Source of the DNA: Tethya wilhelma
Taxonomy: Eukaryota; Porifera; Demospongiae; Tethyida; Tethyidae
Direction: 5' to 3'
Assembly (NCBI GenBank): GCA_964030475.1
Contig: CAXIPT010000024.1
Coordinates: forward strand, 1 to 64,000
Length of the DNA stretch: 64,000 nt
Of this stretch, positions 10,210-20,591 are shown in pieces. The position numbers and the translations under genes were made by a program. The first letter of the stretch is position 1. Each line of letters starts with the position of its first letter. The notes under the pieces are model-generated. The model was not told the DNA's origin and did no database searches. It saw only the letters and a program-made list of their open reading frames with translations.

Positions 10210-12362
10210 TAGCTCAGATGAGAGTACTTTAGCTTATGCTGATGAAAGAAGACAATGTCTTGAGTGTCTAGACACACCAGTCAAAACATCTGATGGCAAG
10301 GAATACACAGACATTCTACGGTATTTTACTGGTGACATGCCCGCAAAAGCTTCGGAGAGTGGACAACAGTACGGTGGTAACTATCCTTGTGGAAGTTGTG
10401 GAGCACATGCTTCCTTGTTTAGTGATTTGGCACATGTCTTACGTAAAACGCCGCTATCACTAGAGAGCCGTTTATCAGGTTTTTATTCCGGAACTTATGC
10501 ATCAAACACAGCAGCTCGGCCATTCAAAACTCTAACAAAGAATGAGTTAGCTCATGAGCTAGCAGTTAGAAGTTTAGACTCATCAGGAAACAAACAGGAA
10601 TTGCAAAAGAGATTGCAAAGTGAACTTGGAGGCATACAAAGAGCACCTACACTTCTATTTAATTCTCAATTCAAATCCATGTCAGAAGTTGGACTGAATG
10701 AGTATGAAATAGCAATGTCTGAACCTCTTCATGACTACAAAAACCATATATCAAATCTATTTGACGAAATACCATCTCATTTGTCAAAAGAAGGAAAGCA
10801 AATTTTCAAGACAGCACTAGCTGGAATCTTTCAAGGTAAGAAAACTATCTGAGGTTGTGACTACAGAAATGCTGCAATAGTTTTACCACAAGTGTTGCGA
10901 CAAGAAGAAAATAAGACCCACATACCAGACATATACTTGGAGCTACTAGACTCACTGAGGGAGATAGGCAGCATAATGTATAGCAGGGAAGACAAGAGAA
11001 CAAATCAAAACATCCTCCACTTCTATCTGGTAACATGGAAGCACTACATGCTTCTCAGAAAAGCTTTCCCAACTGCCCAAAAGCTAACCAACAGAAAATT
11101 GTGGGGGTACTATTGTCACTCTATACTCACACATGCTCCCCTTCAATACAGATCAATAGCACTTCGACAGATATACGCAGAAGACGAGGAAAGAATGTTT
11201 GCAGCCTTGAAAGATATTACAAATCGAACGTCAAGCATGAAACCAGGGTTTATTGAATACAATGCAGCGAATGGAAGAAGAAAGAAAACATGGACACATC
11301 AAGAACAGTTCATCAGCTATTTCCACCACCAATGAAAGGATTCATGCAACAATGTCATTTAGCAACACTATTATCAGCCAAGACACAATGGTGCAAAACT
11401 CTCACCACTGGCAAGCACTCCTTGAGTCAATTTCGGACTATTTGTTGGAAGGAGAAGGGGTGTGGTGGACAAGGCTACCTAACAATGGCATTGAGTTCTA
11501 TGATGTTAAGCCTAGACATGGTGAGGATATTCCAGAGAGACCTACTACAATGCATTTTCAAAGCAGCACAACTTCTAGTGTGCATTCTTACCTCAAGCAG
11601 TGTTGGGAGAAGTGCATGGAACAGCAAGTCACTCTTCCTATAGAAGTTCAGCACAATTACAACCTAGAAAGTGCAAGAGAGAGTGTAAGTAATGACAATG
11701 AACAGATGACAACTGTTGGCATCAACGAGCACAACATTGACAATGAGAGGGCAGGTCAGAGCACAAGTGGTGAGAATGAACATAGTGTGAATGACAAGAT
11801 GGAAATCAAAAACGAACAAATCTTCGACCAAAATGACAACTCTTTCTCAGATAATACGGTGTGTACTACTGATGATGTTACTCTCTCAATTACAGTGTGT
11901 GATTGTTTAGAGCAGACTCTTGATGATGCCCACCATGAGCTTGTGATGGAAACAGAGGATATAGCAGCTGCCAGACAACATGTGACATGTAATGCAGAAG
12001 CCTACACTCTACAAACCAAGGCTGGGAAAGCACTTGGCAAACTTTATGGAGAAAGTGATGCAGAGGTAGTATTACTAGACAAGGCAAGGATATCCTATAA
12101 ACTCAAACCAAAATCAAAGCTTTTGGAAACCAAATACCAAACACTTCAAACTCAAATGTCTACAAGGTTGCTTAACACTCATTCAACAACCAAGAGAACC
12201 ATATCTCAATGGGAAACTGATTTTGTCTGTAATAACTCACGTTTTCCTTGTAGAGATGACATATTGAGATGCGAAGAAATCAGAACAGCATATCGTAACA
12301 GGCAGGTTGCCAGTGAGCTTCTCAATTCTTGGAAAGTTAACATTCACAGCAAAAATTCATAG
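10210..12362 (+). pseudogene. SAP-domain, CxxC protein of the 7.8-kb element, two lesions
   Basis: About 715 codons. I start it after an acceptor-like TTTCTCGATGTAG because the upstream frame is only microsatellite. Visible parts are a CxxC motif (PCGSCGAH, codon at 10388), a SAP domain (10523-10630, FKTLTKNELAHELAVRSLDS, a DNA-binding helix-extended-loop-helix fold), a segment with EPLHDYKNHISNLFDEIPSH, a region with DKRTNQNILHFYLVTWKHY, and an acidic Asn/Asp/Glu-rich C-terminal part. An in-frame TGA (10850-10852) interrupts it, the same frame continues to 11335, and the frame then shifts by one between 11241 and 11335. A 31-bp stretch around the TGA has splice-like edges but is very short for an intron. 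Multi-copy relatives in invertebrate genomes are my recollection only. A role in mobilising the element is inference. Confidence 0.7.
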
Positions 12363-12455
12363 TGTATACCTGTATAGTGTTTGTATGTACATCATAGCTA
12401 AGTGAAAATGAAGCTAAACAAATTATAAGGTACTGCATGTTTAACCATTACCATA

Positions 12456-12799
12456 CTGGCGCGTTGTTAAGCGCATGCGCCATTATTTCCACAGAAAGAA
12501 AGTATACGCTTATATGCAAATAAGCGCCTATAAACGAGTCATAAATGGGCTTTAATTAGAAGTATCATAAGAGTTCAAAGTACACATCCAAGTGGTGAAG
12601 TATTGCCACGTCCACTGTGCTGCAGAAAACAATCAGCTCAAAATGTACCAAGAAAACGTGCTGCTGCAGATCGGGAGTGTAATAAGAGTATATTATGCCT
12701 ATAAGGTATTGATGGTGCGCTTAATAACGAGCCAGTAGACTTACAGTTGAATGAGCACTTATCAACGAATAAGCGCCTATGCACTTAACAACGCGCCAG
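12456..12799. mobile_element. 344-bp TA-flanked MITE, copy 2
   Basis: The ends CTGGCGCGTTGTTAAG and CTTAACAACGCGCCAG are flanked by TA at 12454-12455 and 12800-12801. It occupies the same place in this arm as copy 1 does in the left arm, so it was present before the arm was duplicated. Confidence 0.75.
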
Positions 12800-12888
12800 T
12801 ATACAGTATGCAACTATGCACAACAACATCTGCGAGCTATACACATAATATTTATAGTTGTATGTTCTAGTCTGGCGTAGCCAGTCCC

Positions 12889-12928
<40 letters not shown>

Positions 12929-13209
12929 GAAGGAAAAGGGTCTTGTTTCAACCCTAGAAGTTCTGTGACCCCCTGAATGTCACACAGAACCTTAGCTTGT
13001 TTCAATCAGGTGTTTCTTGAAGCCACAAAAAATTTTGGTGGGCGTGGCTAATTAGCTACAGTTGCGCATTTTTAAAAGTTCATTTATTTGGACCAGCCCC
13101 GCCCCCCTTTATCACGTGATGCCCAAACTTTGTGTGTCTGAAGAAACTGCAGTGGTAAATATTTGTACCAAGTTTAAATGCTTAAAATTAAACCAGTACA
13201 AAGATATTC

Positions 13210-15004
13210 TTAAACGAGGAGGTCGCGTATAAAAGGGCGTGGCCGGGGACGAAATTCGCGCCGTCTGAAAATGGCGTCGGAATTTTTTACTGTAGAAAAT
13301 TGGTAACTAAGCAAGAGACTTACTCGCACAGGTTTTACACTATGTTTTACTGAGTTTTACTAACCAAAACAGCTGCACAAACTTGGAGCGACACAGAGAG
13401 CGCCATAAAATGAACAATTGTTGCAGTTTTTGAAGAAAACTACGTGCATTTTGAGAAAGAAGCGTTCTTTTACCATGCCAGGGAATAAACTTCTTGAGTG
13501 AAAGTGAAAAGGACTCGTTTTTGCGTGTCTGAAGATTGATAGGACGGTCAATGACACCCAGGGTCTCTCAAAGTCTCAAAAATGAAGCTTGCACTGCTGC
13601 TGGTAGCTGCTATAAATATTTGGAGTCAGTCCATTGGTTCTGAACCATCTAGTGGCTCTATTTCTCAAGCTCAGGTCAGTACTTACAGTGTTAGAAAACA
13701 AAATACACACACATTTTAGTGTAACAGTTCTTATATGTGTGGTAGGGGTATATACAGGTGGTGTTGATGGCCAAATAGTGAGGGTCAGGATATGTCGATG
13801 GTGGCTGTGTCTGCAAGACCCCTGTGTTAGTGTACTGTCGTTATGATTTCGTGGTCAGTCTGACAGGTGCAGCAGAGTCTCATCCGTGCTCAAGTTATTG
13901 AAAGTGTACAGTTGTAGTTTGTGACAAGTAAGTCAGTGGTCTATTTACTGTACGTATGTGTGTACATATGATAATAGCGGAGTTGTGTCGTACAAACACA
14001 GGTACATGTGATTTTCTTGACCCACATTTACACTTGAGCTTGGCTTATGATAAAATGGTGTTGAAGTCTCCACTTCCATGTTGAATTGGGCATTTTGTCG
14101 AGTCCGTTAGCATAAAAACATCCATCTTTATTATTTTATTGATGGTTAGTTCATACATGTACAGTATACAAATTTTAGCAAATTATATATATTGATGCAT
14201 GACTGACTATTATTGTACAGGTCAGCTGATATTCAACTTGATGATAAAGATAGAAGAGAGCGCCAACTCCACCACAACCAGTGGACCATGTACTCTCTTC
14301 GTGTTCCTTCTCTACAGCGTCTGTAGATACCTACTTGACTCACCATCATGATCCCAGTAACTGAAAAAACAACAACACTATTGTTAGCAATTCATAGTAC
14401 TTCTATTTTGCATCAACAAGCAGTTTACCTTCTAATCCAAACTATTTTGCAGGACATGAAATCAGCCAAATATTGCTCTACTCTTCACATACTCAAAGAG
14501 ACCTGGTGAGAGTGACTAGAATGGTGTACTGTCTTGGTACAGTGTCCATTGATGCAGAAACTGGCACAAGAATTGTGTATTGTTTTATACAAAGATGTGC
14601 TCTTGTTGTTAATAATTTGTAACAATAATAGTGTATGTCTGTATTGGCAGTGTTACTGCCTATATTTGCTGTACAATATTGTCAATGGCTGCCATGGAAT
14701 ACTAAGACCGCAGAAACAAACCAAATTCTCTGTATTGTTTACAAAAGGACATAACAGGTAGTTTTTATTTGGTCACCACTACTACTGTGCAAGTGTTTTG
14801 TGGAAGGTAAGCATCGTAGTGCATAGTTGTAGCTAAAAAAAAAAAGGAGCTCTGCAAGCGCCATGACGACAGATTTTTACGTCTGCGCAAAAGGTCAAAG
14901 GTGGTGGCCGGGGATTTTTCTATTTATACCCCGTACCCCGGAAGTGATCCAAAACGAACGCGGGTGAATAATTGCGTCATTACAAACGCGACCTCCTCGT
15001 TTAA
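13210..15004 (+). mobile_element. TTAA-flanked 1.8-kb DNA element, copy 2
   Basis: A 1,787-bp body with perfect 13-bp termini (ACGAGGAGGTCGC) lies between TTAA at 13210-13213 and 15001-15004. The related repeat unit at 15254-15479 has the matching uninterrupted site (AAGATATCC TTAA GTAAACTTTTG, TTAA at 15425-15428), which confirms a single TTAA target. A TATA-like box is at 13228-13236 and an inward-facing one on the opposite strand at 14920-14928. The body carries the same donor and acceptor signals as copy 1. Confidence 0.9.
13582..13674 (+). CDS. Putative first coding exon of cargo gene in TTAA element, copy 2
   Basis: Thirty-one codons, from an ATG with a hydrophobic N-terminus (MKLALLLVAA) through a Ser/Gln-rich part (SEPSSGSISQAQ) to the donor CAG followed by GTCAGT. 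The frame stays open exactly to the donor. Spliced directly to the acceptor at 14221 it would meet a TGA within three codons, so either other exons are used or the gene is dead. Not recognised; a small secreted product is only a guess. Confidence 0.3.
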
Positions 15005-15534
15005 CCAAACTTTTGCATTTCCAAAATGGCTGATACATGCCTTAACAAACCTGAGTGTAATGGTGGGCAATGTATTGGTGGGTGGAACCTAGGGGTGGGG
15101 TAATTAGCTGTAGAGATATTCTAGTTTTGCATATTTAAGTAGGTGTGCATTTATTAGAATTTGAGGTTTTTGAAGCATTTCTCCGAAACTAAAGCTCAAT
15201 CCAGGTTGTTCCAGGCAGAATAGGAAAGATACCAAGCAAAAAAATTTTGTGTCAAAATTTGGTGGGCGTGGCTAATTAGCTACAGTTGCGCATTTTTAAA
15301 AGTGCATTTATTTGGACTAGCCCCGCCCCCCTTGATCACGTGATGCTAAAACTTGGTGTATGTGAAGACACTCCAGTGGTAAATATTTTTACTAAGTTAG
15401 AAGTAAACCATTACAAAGATATCCTTAAGTAAACTTTTGTATTGCCAAAATAACTGTTACATGTCTTAACTGACCTGAGCAGCATTCCAGGCCTGGGCAA
15501 CATGGAGTGGTGGGGTTGAGACCAGACTCTTTTC

Positions 15535-15572
<38 letters not shown>

Positions 15573-16092
15573 GCTGGCTACGCCAGACTATAGTTGTTCT
15601 TGGGCAATGAAACAGATGACATTGGCGTCACTGTACAGCCTGGAAACACAGCTACTAGCTATATACAGGCTCAGTAATGGAATATACAGTATAAAGCATG
15701 CAGTTGTCATGTCAAACACCGGGGTCTTAGTTACTGCCGGAAGAGGGATCAGAAATGGACTTCTCTATTCATGGAAAACTTACATGCTGTTGCTTCCAAG
15801 GCTCTTGTGGTGTTTTGAGTATAATCTCAGTCAAGAAACTCTTCTACCGTGACGATACAGGGGTAGGTGTTCCAAGTTCGGCAATAGCTATAGCATACGG
15901 TCAAAACAAAGACAAATATAAGACTATATAGAACAATTCTGGAGTCTCTAAATTCTTTGCTGGGTTTGGATATATCCAGATAACTCTATGACAAACACTA
16001 CTAAGTATATACTCATCCATGCAGTTTAAAATTATAGCTAGTATAGCTACAAAGCGGCGAGCGTGTACTCGCTTTATTAAAAATCACTTCTT

Positions 16093-16162
16093 GGCTCTTA
16101 TATAAAGAACGGACAACGGTCGCAGGAGGCTAGGGCTAGGGCTAGGGCTAGGGCTACTTCTT
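16093..16162. repeat. Insertion with TAGGGC telomere-like repeat
   Basis: The right arm has 70 bp absent from the left arm (junction near 4500). The inserted piece contains four TAGGGC units (16131-16154) and ends with a second copy of the CTTCTT present at 16087-16092, giving a 6-bp flanking duplication. TAGGGC is a one-base variant of the animal telomere unit TTAGGG. Capture of telomere-like DNA at a break is a plausible origin. Confidence 0.7.
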
Positions 16163-16398
16163 AGTTAAAAACGAATTAGTTACTTACCTCTTTGTATACT
16201 TCTTGCTATCAGGATATTATCGAAGACATCATGACTTGAAGCGCTAGCGCTCCACACTTTCTTCAAAACTTTTTACTTCTTACTGACTCCGCGTGGGGGA
16301 TATTTAAAATTTGCGAATGACGTAATTATTAATCGTATTCAAATCTAAATAGACGAAAATAATATTTTCGTGGGCCCAGTCCTTAACATGCCTGAGTT

Positions 16399-19350
16399 CG
16401 TGCTGAAAAGTGTTTCAACACAAAATAATTGTTTTTGTGAAAAGTGTAATTTTTGGTCTTAGAAAATTTTCTAAGTCCATAGTCACTCAGAAAAACTAAG
16501 TTCTTTATCTCTATCATTAGAATATATTTTTTTTCACAAAAAGTTCTTGGTTATATATAGAGAATGTTCCATGTGTTGGAAACAGCAAAATTTGACAATA
16601 GTATTTCTTTCGTGCTGAAAAGTGTTTTTAAGACAAAATAAACATTTTTTGTGAAAAGTGTACTTTTTGGACTTAGAAATTTTCTAAGTCCACAGTCACT
16701 ATCAAAAGAATGTTCCATGTGTTAAAAGAAGTAAAATTTCACAAAAGTGTTTCTTTCGTGCTAAAGAATGTTTTCAAGACAAAATAAACGTTTTTTGTAA
16801 AAAGGGTACTTTTTGGTCTTACAAGATATTTTGAGACCATAGTCACTCAAAAAAAAAAAAGTTCTTTATCTCTACCTTTAGAAAACTTTGTTTTTCACCA
16901 ATAATTCTTTTTAGACCAACAAAATGCTCCATATGTTGAAAAAAGAAAAATTTTCACAAAAGTGTTTCTTTCTTACTGAAAAGTGTTTACAGGACAAAAT
17001 AAACGTTTTTTGTGAAAAGTGTACTTTTCAGTTTTGGAAATATTTCTAAGTCATTAGTCACACAAAAAAACTAAGTTTTTTATTTCTACCGTGATAAAAC
17101 TTTGTTTTTTACTAACAATGTCCTTTCAACACAAAAAGAATGCTTTTTCAGTTGAAAAAAGTAAAATTTCACAAAAGTGTTTCTTTCGTACTGAAAAGTA
17201 ATTTCAAGAAAAAATAAACTTTTTTTGTGAAAAGAGTACTTTTTGGTCTTAGAAAATTTTCTAAATCCTTAGTCATTAAAAAAAACAAAGTTCTATATTT
17301 TTAGTTTTAGAAAACTGTTTATAACACTAAGAAAATTCTCCTTAAGTTGAAAAAAGTAAAATTTCACAAAAGTGTTATTTTTGTGCTAAAAAGTGTTTTC
17401 AAGACAAAATATACGTTGTTTTTGAAAAATGTACTTTTTGTTCTTCACAAATTTTCCATAGTACCTCAAAAAAACTAAGTTCTTTGTCTCTAAGATTAGA
17501 ATATTTTATTATTCAATAACAATGTTTTTTACACCAAAAGAATGTTCCATGTGTGGAAAAAAAAGTTTAACAAAAGTGCACTATTCTGCTAAAAATTGTT
17601 TTCAAGATAAAATAGACTATTAATGTGAAAAGTGTACTTTTTGGTCTTAGAAAATATTTTAAGTCCATAGTCACTTAAAAAAACTAAGTTCTTTATCTTT
17701 ATCATTAAAATACTTTGTCTTTCACAAACAGTGTTTTTTCTATACCAAGAAAATATTCCATGTGTTGAAAAAGTAAAGTTTTACAAAAGTGTTTCTTTTG
17801 TGCTTAAAAGTGTTTTTAAGACAAAATAAAAGTTTTTGTGAAAATTGAGTTTTTTTGCTCTTAGAAAACTTTCTAAGTATGTATTCACTCAAAAAAACTA
17901 AGTTCTTTATTTCTACCATTAAAAACTTTGTTTTTCGCAAACAAGGTTTTTTACTCCAAGAGAATGCTCATGTTTTGAAAAAAGTAAAATTTCACAAAAG
18001 TGTTTCTTTCGTGCTGAAAAGTGTTTTCCAGCAAAATAAACGTTTTTTTTTGTAAAAAGAGTACTTTTTGGACTTAGAAAATTTTCTAAGTCCATAGTCA
18101 CTCAAAAAAAAGTTCTTTATCTCTACCATTAGAATACTTTGTTTTTTCCAACAATATTATTTTCACCAAGAGAATGTACTATGTGTTAAAAAAAGTAGTT
18201 TCACAAAAGTGTTTCTTTTGTCCTGAAAAGTGTTTTAAAGTTAAAATAAACGTTTTTGCGAATAGTGAATTTTTCGCGCTTAGAAAATTTTCTAAGTATA
18301 TCGTCACTCAAAAAAACTAAGTTCTTTATCTCTACCAATAATAACTTTGTTTTTCACAAACAATGTTTTTTACTCCAAAAGAATACTCCATGTTTTAAAA
18401 AAAGTAAAATTTCACAAGTGTTTCTTTCGAGCTAAAAAGTGTTTTCAAGACAAAATAAACAGTTTTTATGAAAAGTATAGTTTTTAGTCTTAGAAACTAA
18501 GTTCTTTATTTCTACCATTAGAATACTTTGTTTTTTTCCAAAAATATATTTTTCACTAAGAAAATGTACTATGTGTTGAAAAAAAGTAGTTTCACAAAAG
18601 TGTTTCTTTTGTGCTGAAAAGTAGTTTCAAGTCAAAATAAACGTTTTTGTGATAAGTGAATATTTCGCGCTTAGAAAATTTTCTAAGTATGAAGTCACTC
18701 AATAAAACTAAGTTGTTTATCTCTACCATTAGAAAATTTTGTTTTTCACCAACAATTCTTTTTAGACCAAGAAAATGCTCCTTGCGAAGAAAAAAGAAAA
18801 ATTTCACAAAAGTGTTTCTTTCATGCTGAAAAGTGTTTTCAAGACAAAATAAACGTTTATTGTGAAAAGAGTACTTTTTGGTTTTAGAAAATTTTCTAAG
18901 TCATTAGTCACTCAAAAAACTAAGTTTTTTATTTCTAGCATGAAAATACTGTTTTTTACTAACAATGTTTTTTACACAAAGAGAATGCTCCATGAGTTGA
19001 AAAAAGTAAATTTCATAAAAGGTTTTTCTTTCATGCTTAAAAATGTTTTCAAGACAAAATAAACGTTTATTGTGAAAAGTGTACTTTTTGGTTTTAGAAA
19101 ATTTTCTATGTCCATAGTCACTCAAAAAAACGAAGTTCTTTATCTCTACCATTAGAATACTTTTTTTCCAACAATATTTTTTTCACTAAGAGAATGTACT
19201 TTGTGTTGAAATAGTAGTTTCACAACAGTGTTTCTTTTGTACTGAAAATTAGTTTCAAGTCAAAAGAAAGGTTTTTGCGAAAAGTGAATTTTTCACACTT
19301 AGAAAATTTTCTAAGTATGTAGTCACTCAAAAAAACTAAGTTCTTTATAA
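16399..19350 (-). repeat. 213-bp satellite block
   Basis: About 14 monomers that continue the array interrupted at 8631. The part from about 17.15 to 19.35 kb recurs at about 22.44-24.34 kb with the same variant units (for example CAAAAGTGCACTATTCTGC at 17573 and 22857), a higher-order shift of 5.0-5.5 kb. It ends where the second transposase element begins. Confidence 0.95.
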
Positions 19351-20591
19351 AGTTCTAGTATAACAGTTCAGTAAGAAATTAATTCATTGACAACAGTTTT
19401 TTAATTGGTAAGTCTAACACTTGAATCATGACATTAATTACTAGTAAAAATTTAATATTTTAATGGTATCCACTGTTTGTTATCCATGCATTAGTTTGAT
19501 CTGATGTAATGCTATAGAATCCTGCTCTAATTATGGGAGATTTATCTTGCATGCTCTGTAATAGAGTGTCGTGCTGCTTCAAATAATACTTCACATAGCT
19601 GAAGGTTTGTTCTATAGGATTGTAATCTGGACTATATGGCGGGAGAAATAGCACCAATATTCCACATGATCGAAAAAGATCTGCTATTCCCTGGACATGG
19701 TGAATAGAGCAGTTGTCCAGTACAACAATTGACCTAGGGCTCAATCCATCAAATGCATTCATCTGAGGTATAAGTGTACCTCTAACAAAGTCATAAAAGA
19801 ACTCTGCATTAACTGTGCCAATCTTAAGTTCTACTGCTACCAAACCATCTGTTGAGATGGCTGCTATAGCTGAAACTCTTTCTCCTTTAGATAACAGCCT
19901 ACGACACTGTGGTGTACAACCCCTGATTGCATATCCATATTTGCGAATGTGGCTGCGATTGTCACACCCTGTCTCGTCAACAAAAACAAACTGTTCTTTT
20001 TTGTGTAAAAGAGCATTTCCAATGAATTCTCCTCTCAATTGTAAGGACCTGTGTAGTGCAACCTGTTGTACTTTCTTGCGGGATATGCCATGTCTTTTAA
20101 TTAGCTTACAAATTGTACTTTCAGAGACTGTAATTCCACTGATGGATTCAACTGTCTGACAGATTTCACTTAAATACATTGTAGGGTGTTCTAATACAAC
20201 CCCAATGATGAACAGCTCCATGTAATCATCTAGCTTCCTACAATCTGGCCTGCTTGTGGGTACAACTGGCTCCACACCACCAGTTTGTTCAAATTGAGAA
20301 TAAATTCGGTGGACCGTGCTTACCGAGATATTCAAGCGTTGAGCAATTACTGCAAAGGTTGAACCCATGGATAGTCTTTGCCATACAACTCTCCATCGTA
20401 TATCTGTGCTGTATGCTGCTTTTCGACCTGGTTCTGCTGAGAGAGACATGTCTACACGGTAGCCAGTTTTTATTTTTTTTTGAATTTTCCGCCAAAATGC
20501 AAGCGGAGCATTCAATTGGCCAATTACGCGTGCGCAACGCAATTCATTACGCAATAACGTTGGTTTTCGAACGCAAGTGAAATCAACAGTA
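19351..20591 (-). mobile_element. IS630/Tc1-like transposon, copy 2
   Basis: The 5' end of the element (read on the minus strand) is CTGTTGATTTCACTTGCG at 20589, next to TA. The 3' end lies between the satellite edge and about 19365 and cannot be fixed by eye because the terminal repeats are short or diverged (a weak partner, ACAGTTCAGTAAG, starts at about 19363). The element separates satellite on its left from unrelated sequence on its right. Confidence 0.8.
19460..20449 (-). CDS. IS630/Tc1-like transposase, full length (329 aa)
   Basis: Full-length DDE transposase, started at the MSLSAEPG methionine. Order: helix-turn-helix (about residues 13-55), linker, first catalytic Asp in FVFVDETGCDNR, second in IVVLDNCSIHH, and Glu in SPDYNPIEQTFSYVKYYL. 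Thirty-four residues separate the second Asp from the Glu, so it is a DD34E enzyme typical of the Tc1/IS630 group. All catalytic residues are present and the frame is unbroken, so it may be functional. No introns are visible. Confidence 0.95.
   Translation of the reverse strand: MSLSAEPGRKAAYSTDIRWRVVWQRLSMGSTFAVIAQRLNISVSTVHRIYSQFEQTGGVEPVVPTSRPDCRKLDDYMELFIIGVVLEHPTMYLSEICQTVESISGITVSESTICKLIKRHGISRKKVQQVALHRSLQLRGEFIGNALLHKKEQFVFVDETGCDNRSHIRKYGYAIRGCTPQCRRLLSKGERVSAIAAISTDGLVAVELKIGTVNAEFFYDFVRGTLIPQMNAFDGLSPRSIVVLDNCSIHHVQGIADLFRSCGILVLFLPPYSPDYNPIEQTFSYVKYYLKQHDTLLQSMQDKSPIIRAGFYSITSDQTNAWITNSGYH

Larger units (their letters stand above)
13031..15479 (+). repeat. Three-unit tandem repeat of about 230 bp, first unit split by the TTAA element
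   Basis: Unit 1 (13031-13209 plus 15001-15055) and unit 3 (15254-15479) start at TTTTGGTGGGCGTGGCTAAT and end at a CTTAAC..ACCTGAG terminus. The stretch between them is a more diverged unit. Unit 3 keeps the uninterrupted site at which unit 1 received the TTAA element. The CCTGAG ends resemble the right end of the CTCAGG elements. Confidence 0.7.
12868..15590. mobile_element. Foldback MITE, copy 2, enlarged by insertions
   Basis: The termini TAGTCTGGCGTAGCCAG and CTGGCTACGCCAGACTA match the 361-bp copy at 5003-5363. This copy holds (AC)n at about 12892-12924, a 230-bp tandem repeat cluster and the second TTAA element. The enlargement replaced about 70 bp of the original interior. Confidence 0.7.
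12405..16278 (-). repeat. Right arm of the large inverted duplication
   Basis: Reverse complement of 4384-5826 at both ends, interrupted by about 2.5 kb of inserted sequence (about 13022-15484). It begins 43 bp after the stop codon of the SAP-domain gene. It lies wholly inside one contig, so unlike the left arm its context is trustworthy. Confidence 0.85.
8632..16396 (+). mobile_element. 7.8-kb CTCAGG-terminus element, unclassified DNA transposon
   Basis: Termini are CTCAGGTATATTAAGGACTG on the left and, read inward, CTCAGGCATGTTAAGGACTG on the right; the inverted match covers 20 of 22 bases. TT flanks it at 8630-8631 and 16397-16398. Removing the element and one TT restores an unbroken satellite monomer whose variant bases agree with uninterrupted copies near 36.1 and 42.9 kb. 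It contains a promoter-like module, a degraded SAP-domain gene, an inverted-repeat arm and a nested TTAA element; without the nested element it is about 6 kb. A 2-bp duplication that is not TA is uncommon. I do not assign a superfamily. The first 356 bp hold nothing else recognisable. Confidence 0.75.

Noticed and set aside
16131..16156. True chromosome end
   Set aside because: Only four TAGGGC units, with ordinary sequence continuing on both sides.
4384..16278. Single giant transposon bounded by the large inverted arms
   Set aside because: The left arm ends at a gap, and satellite and the CTCAGG boundary lie between the arms; the CTCAGG termini with target duplication give a better supported unit.
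8632..16396. Helitron
   Set aside because: Ends are inverted repeats with a 2-bp duplication; Helitrons lack terminal inverted repeats, insert between A and T without duplication, and end CTRR.
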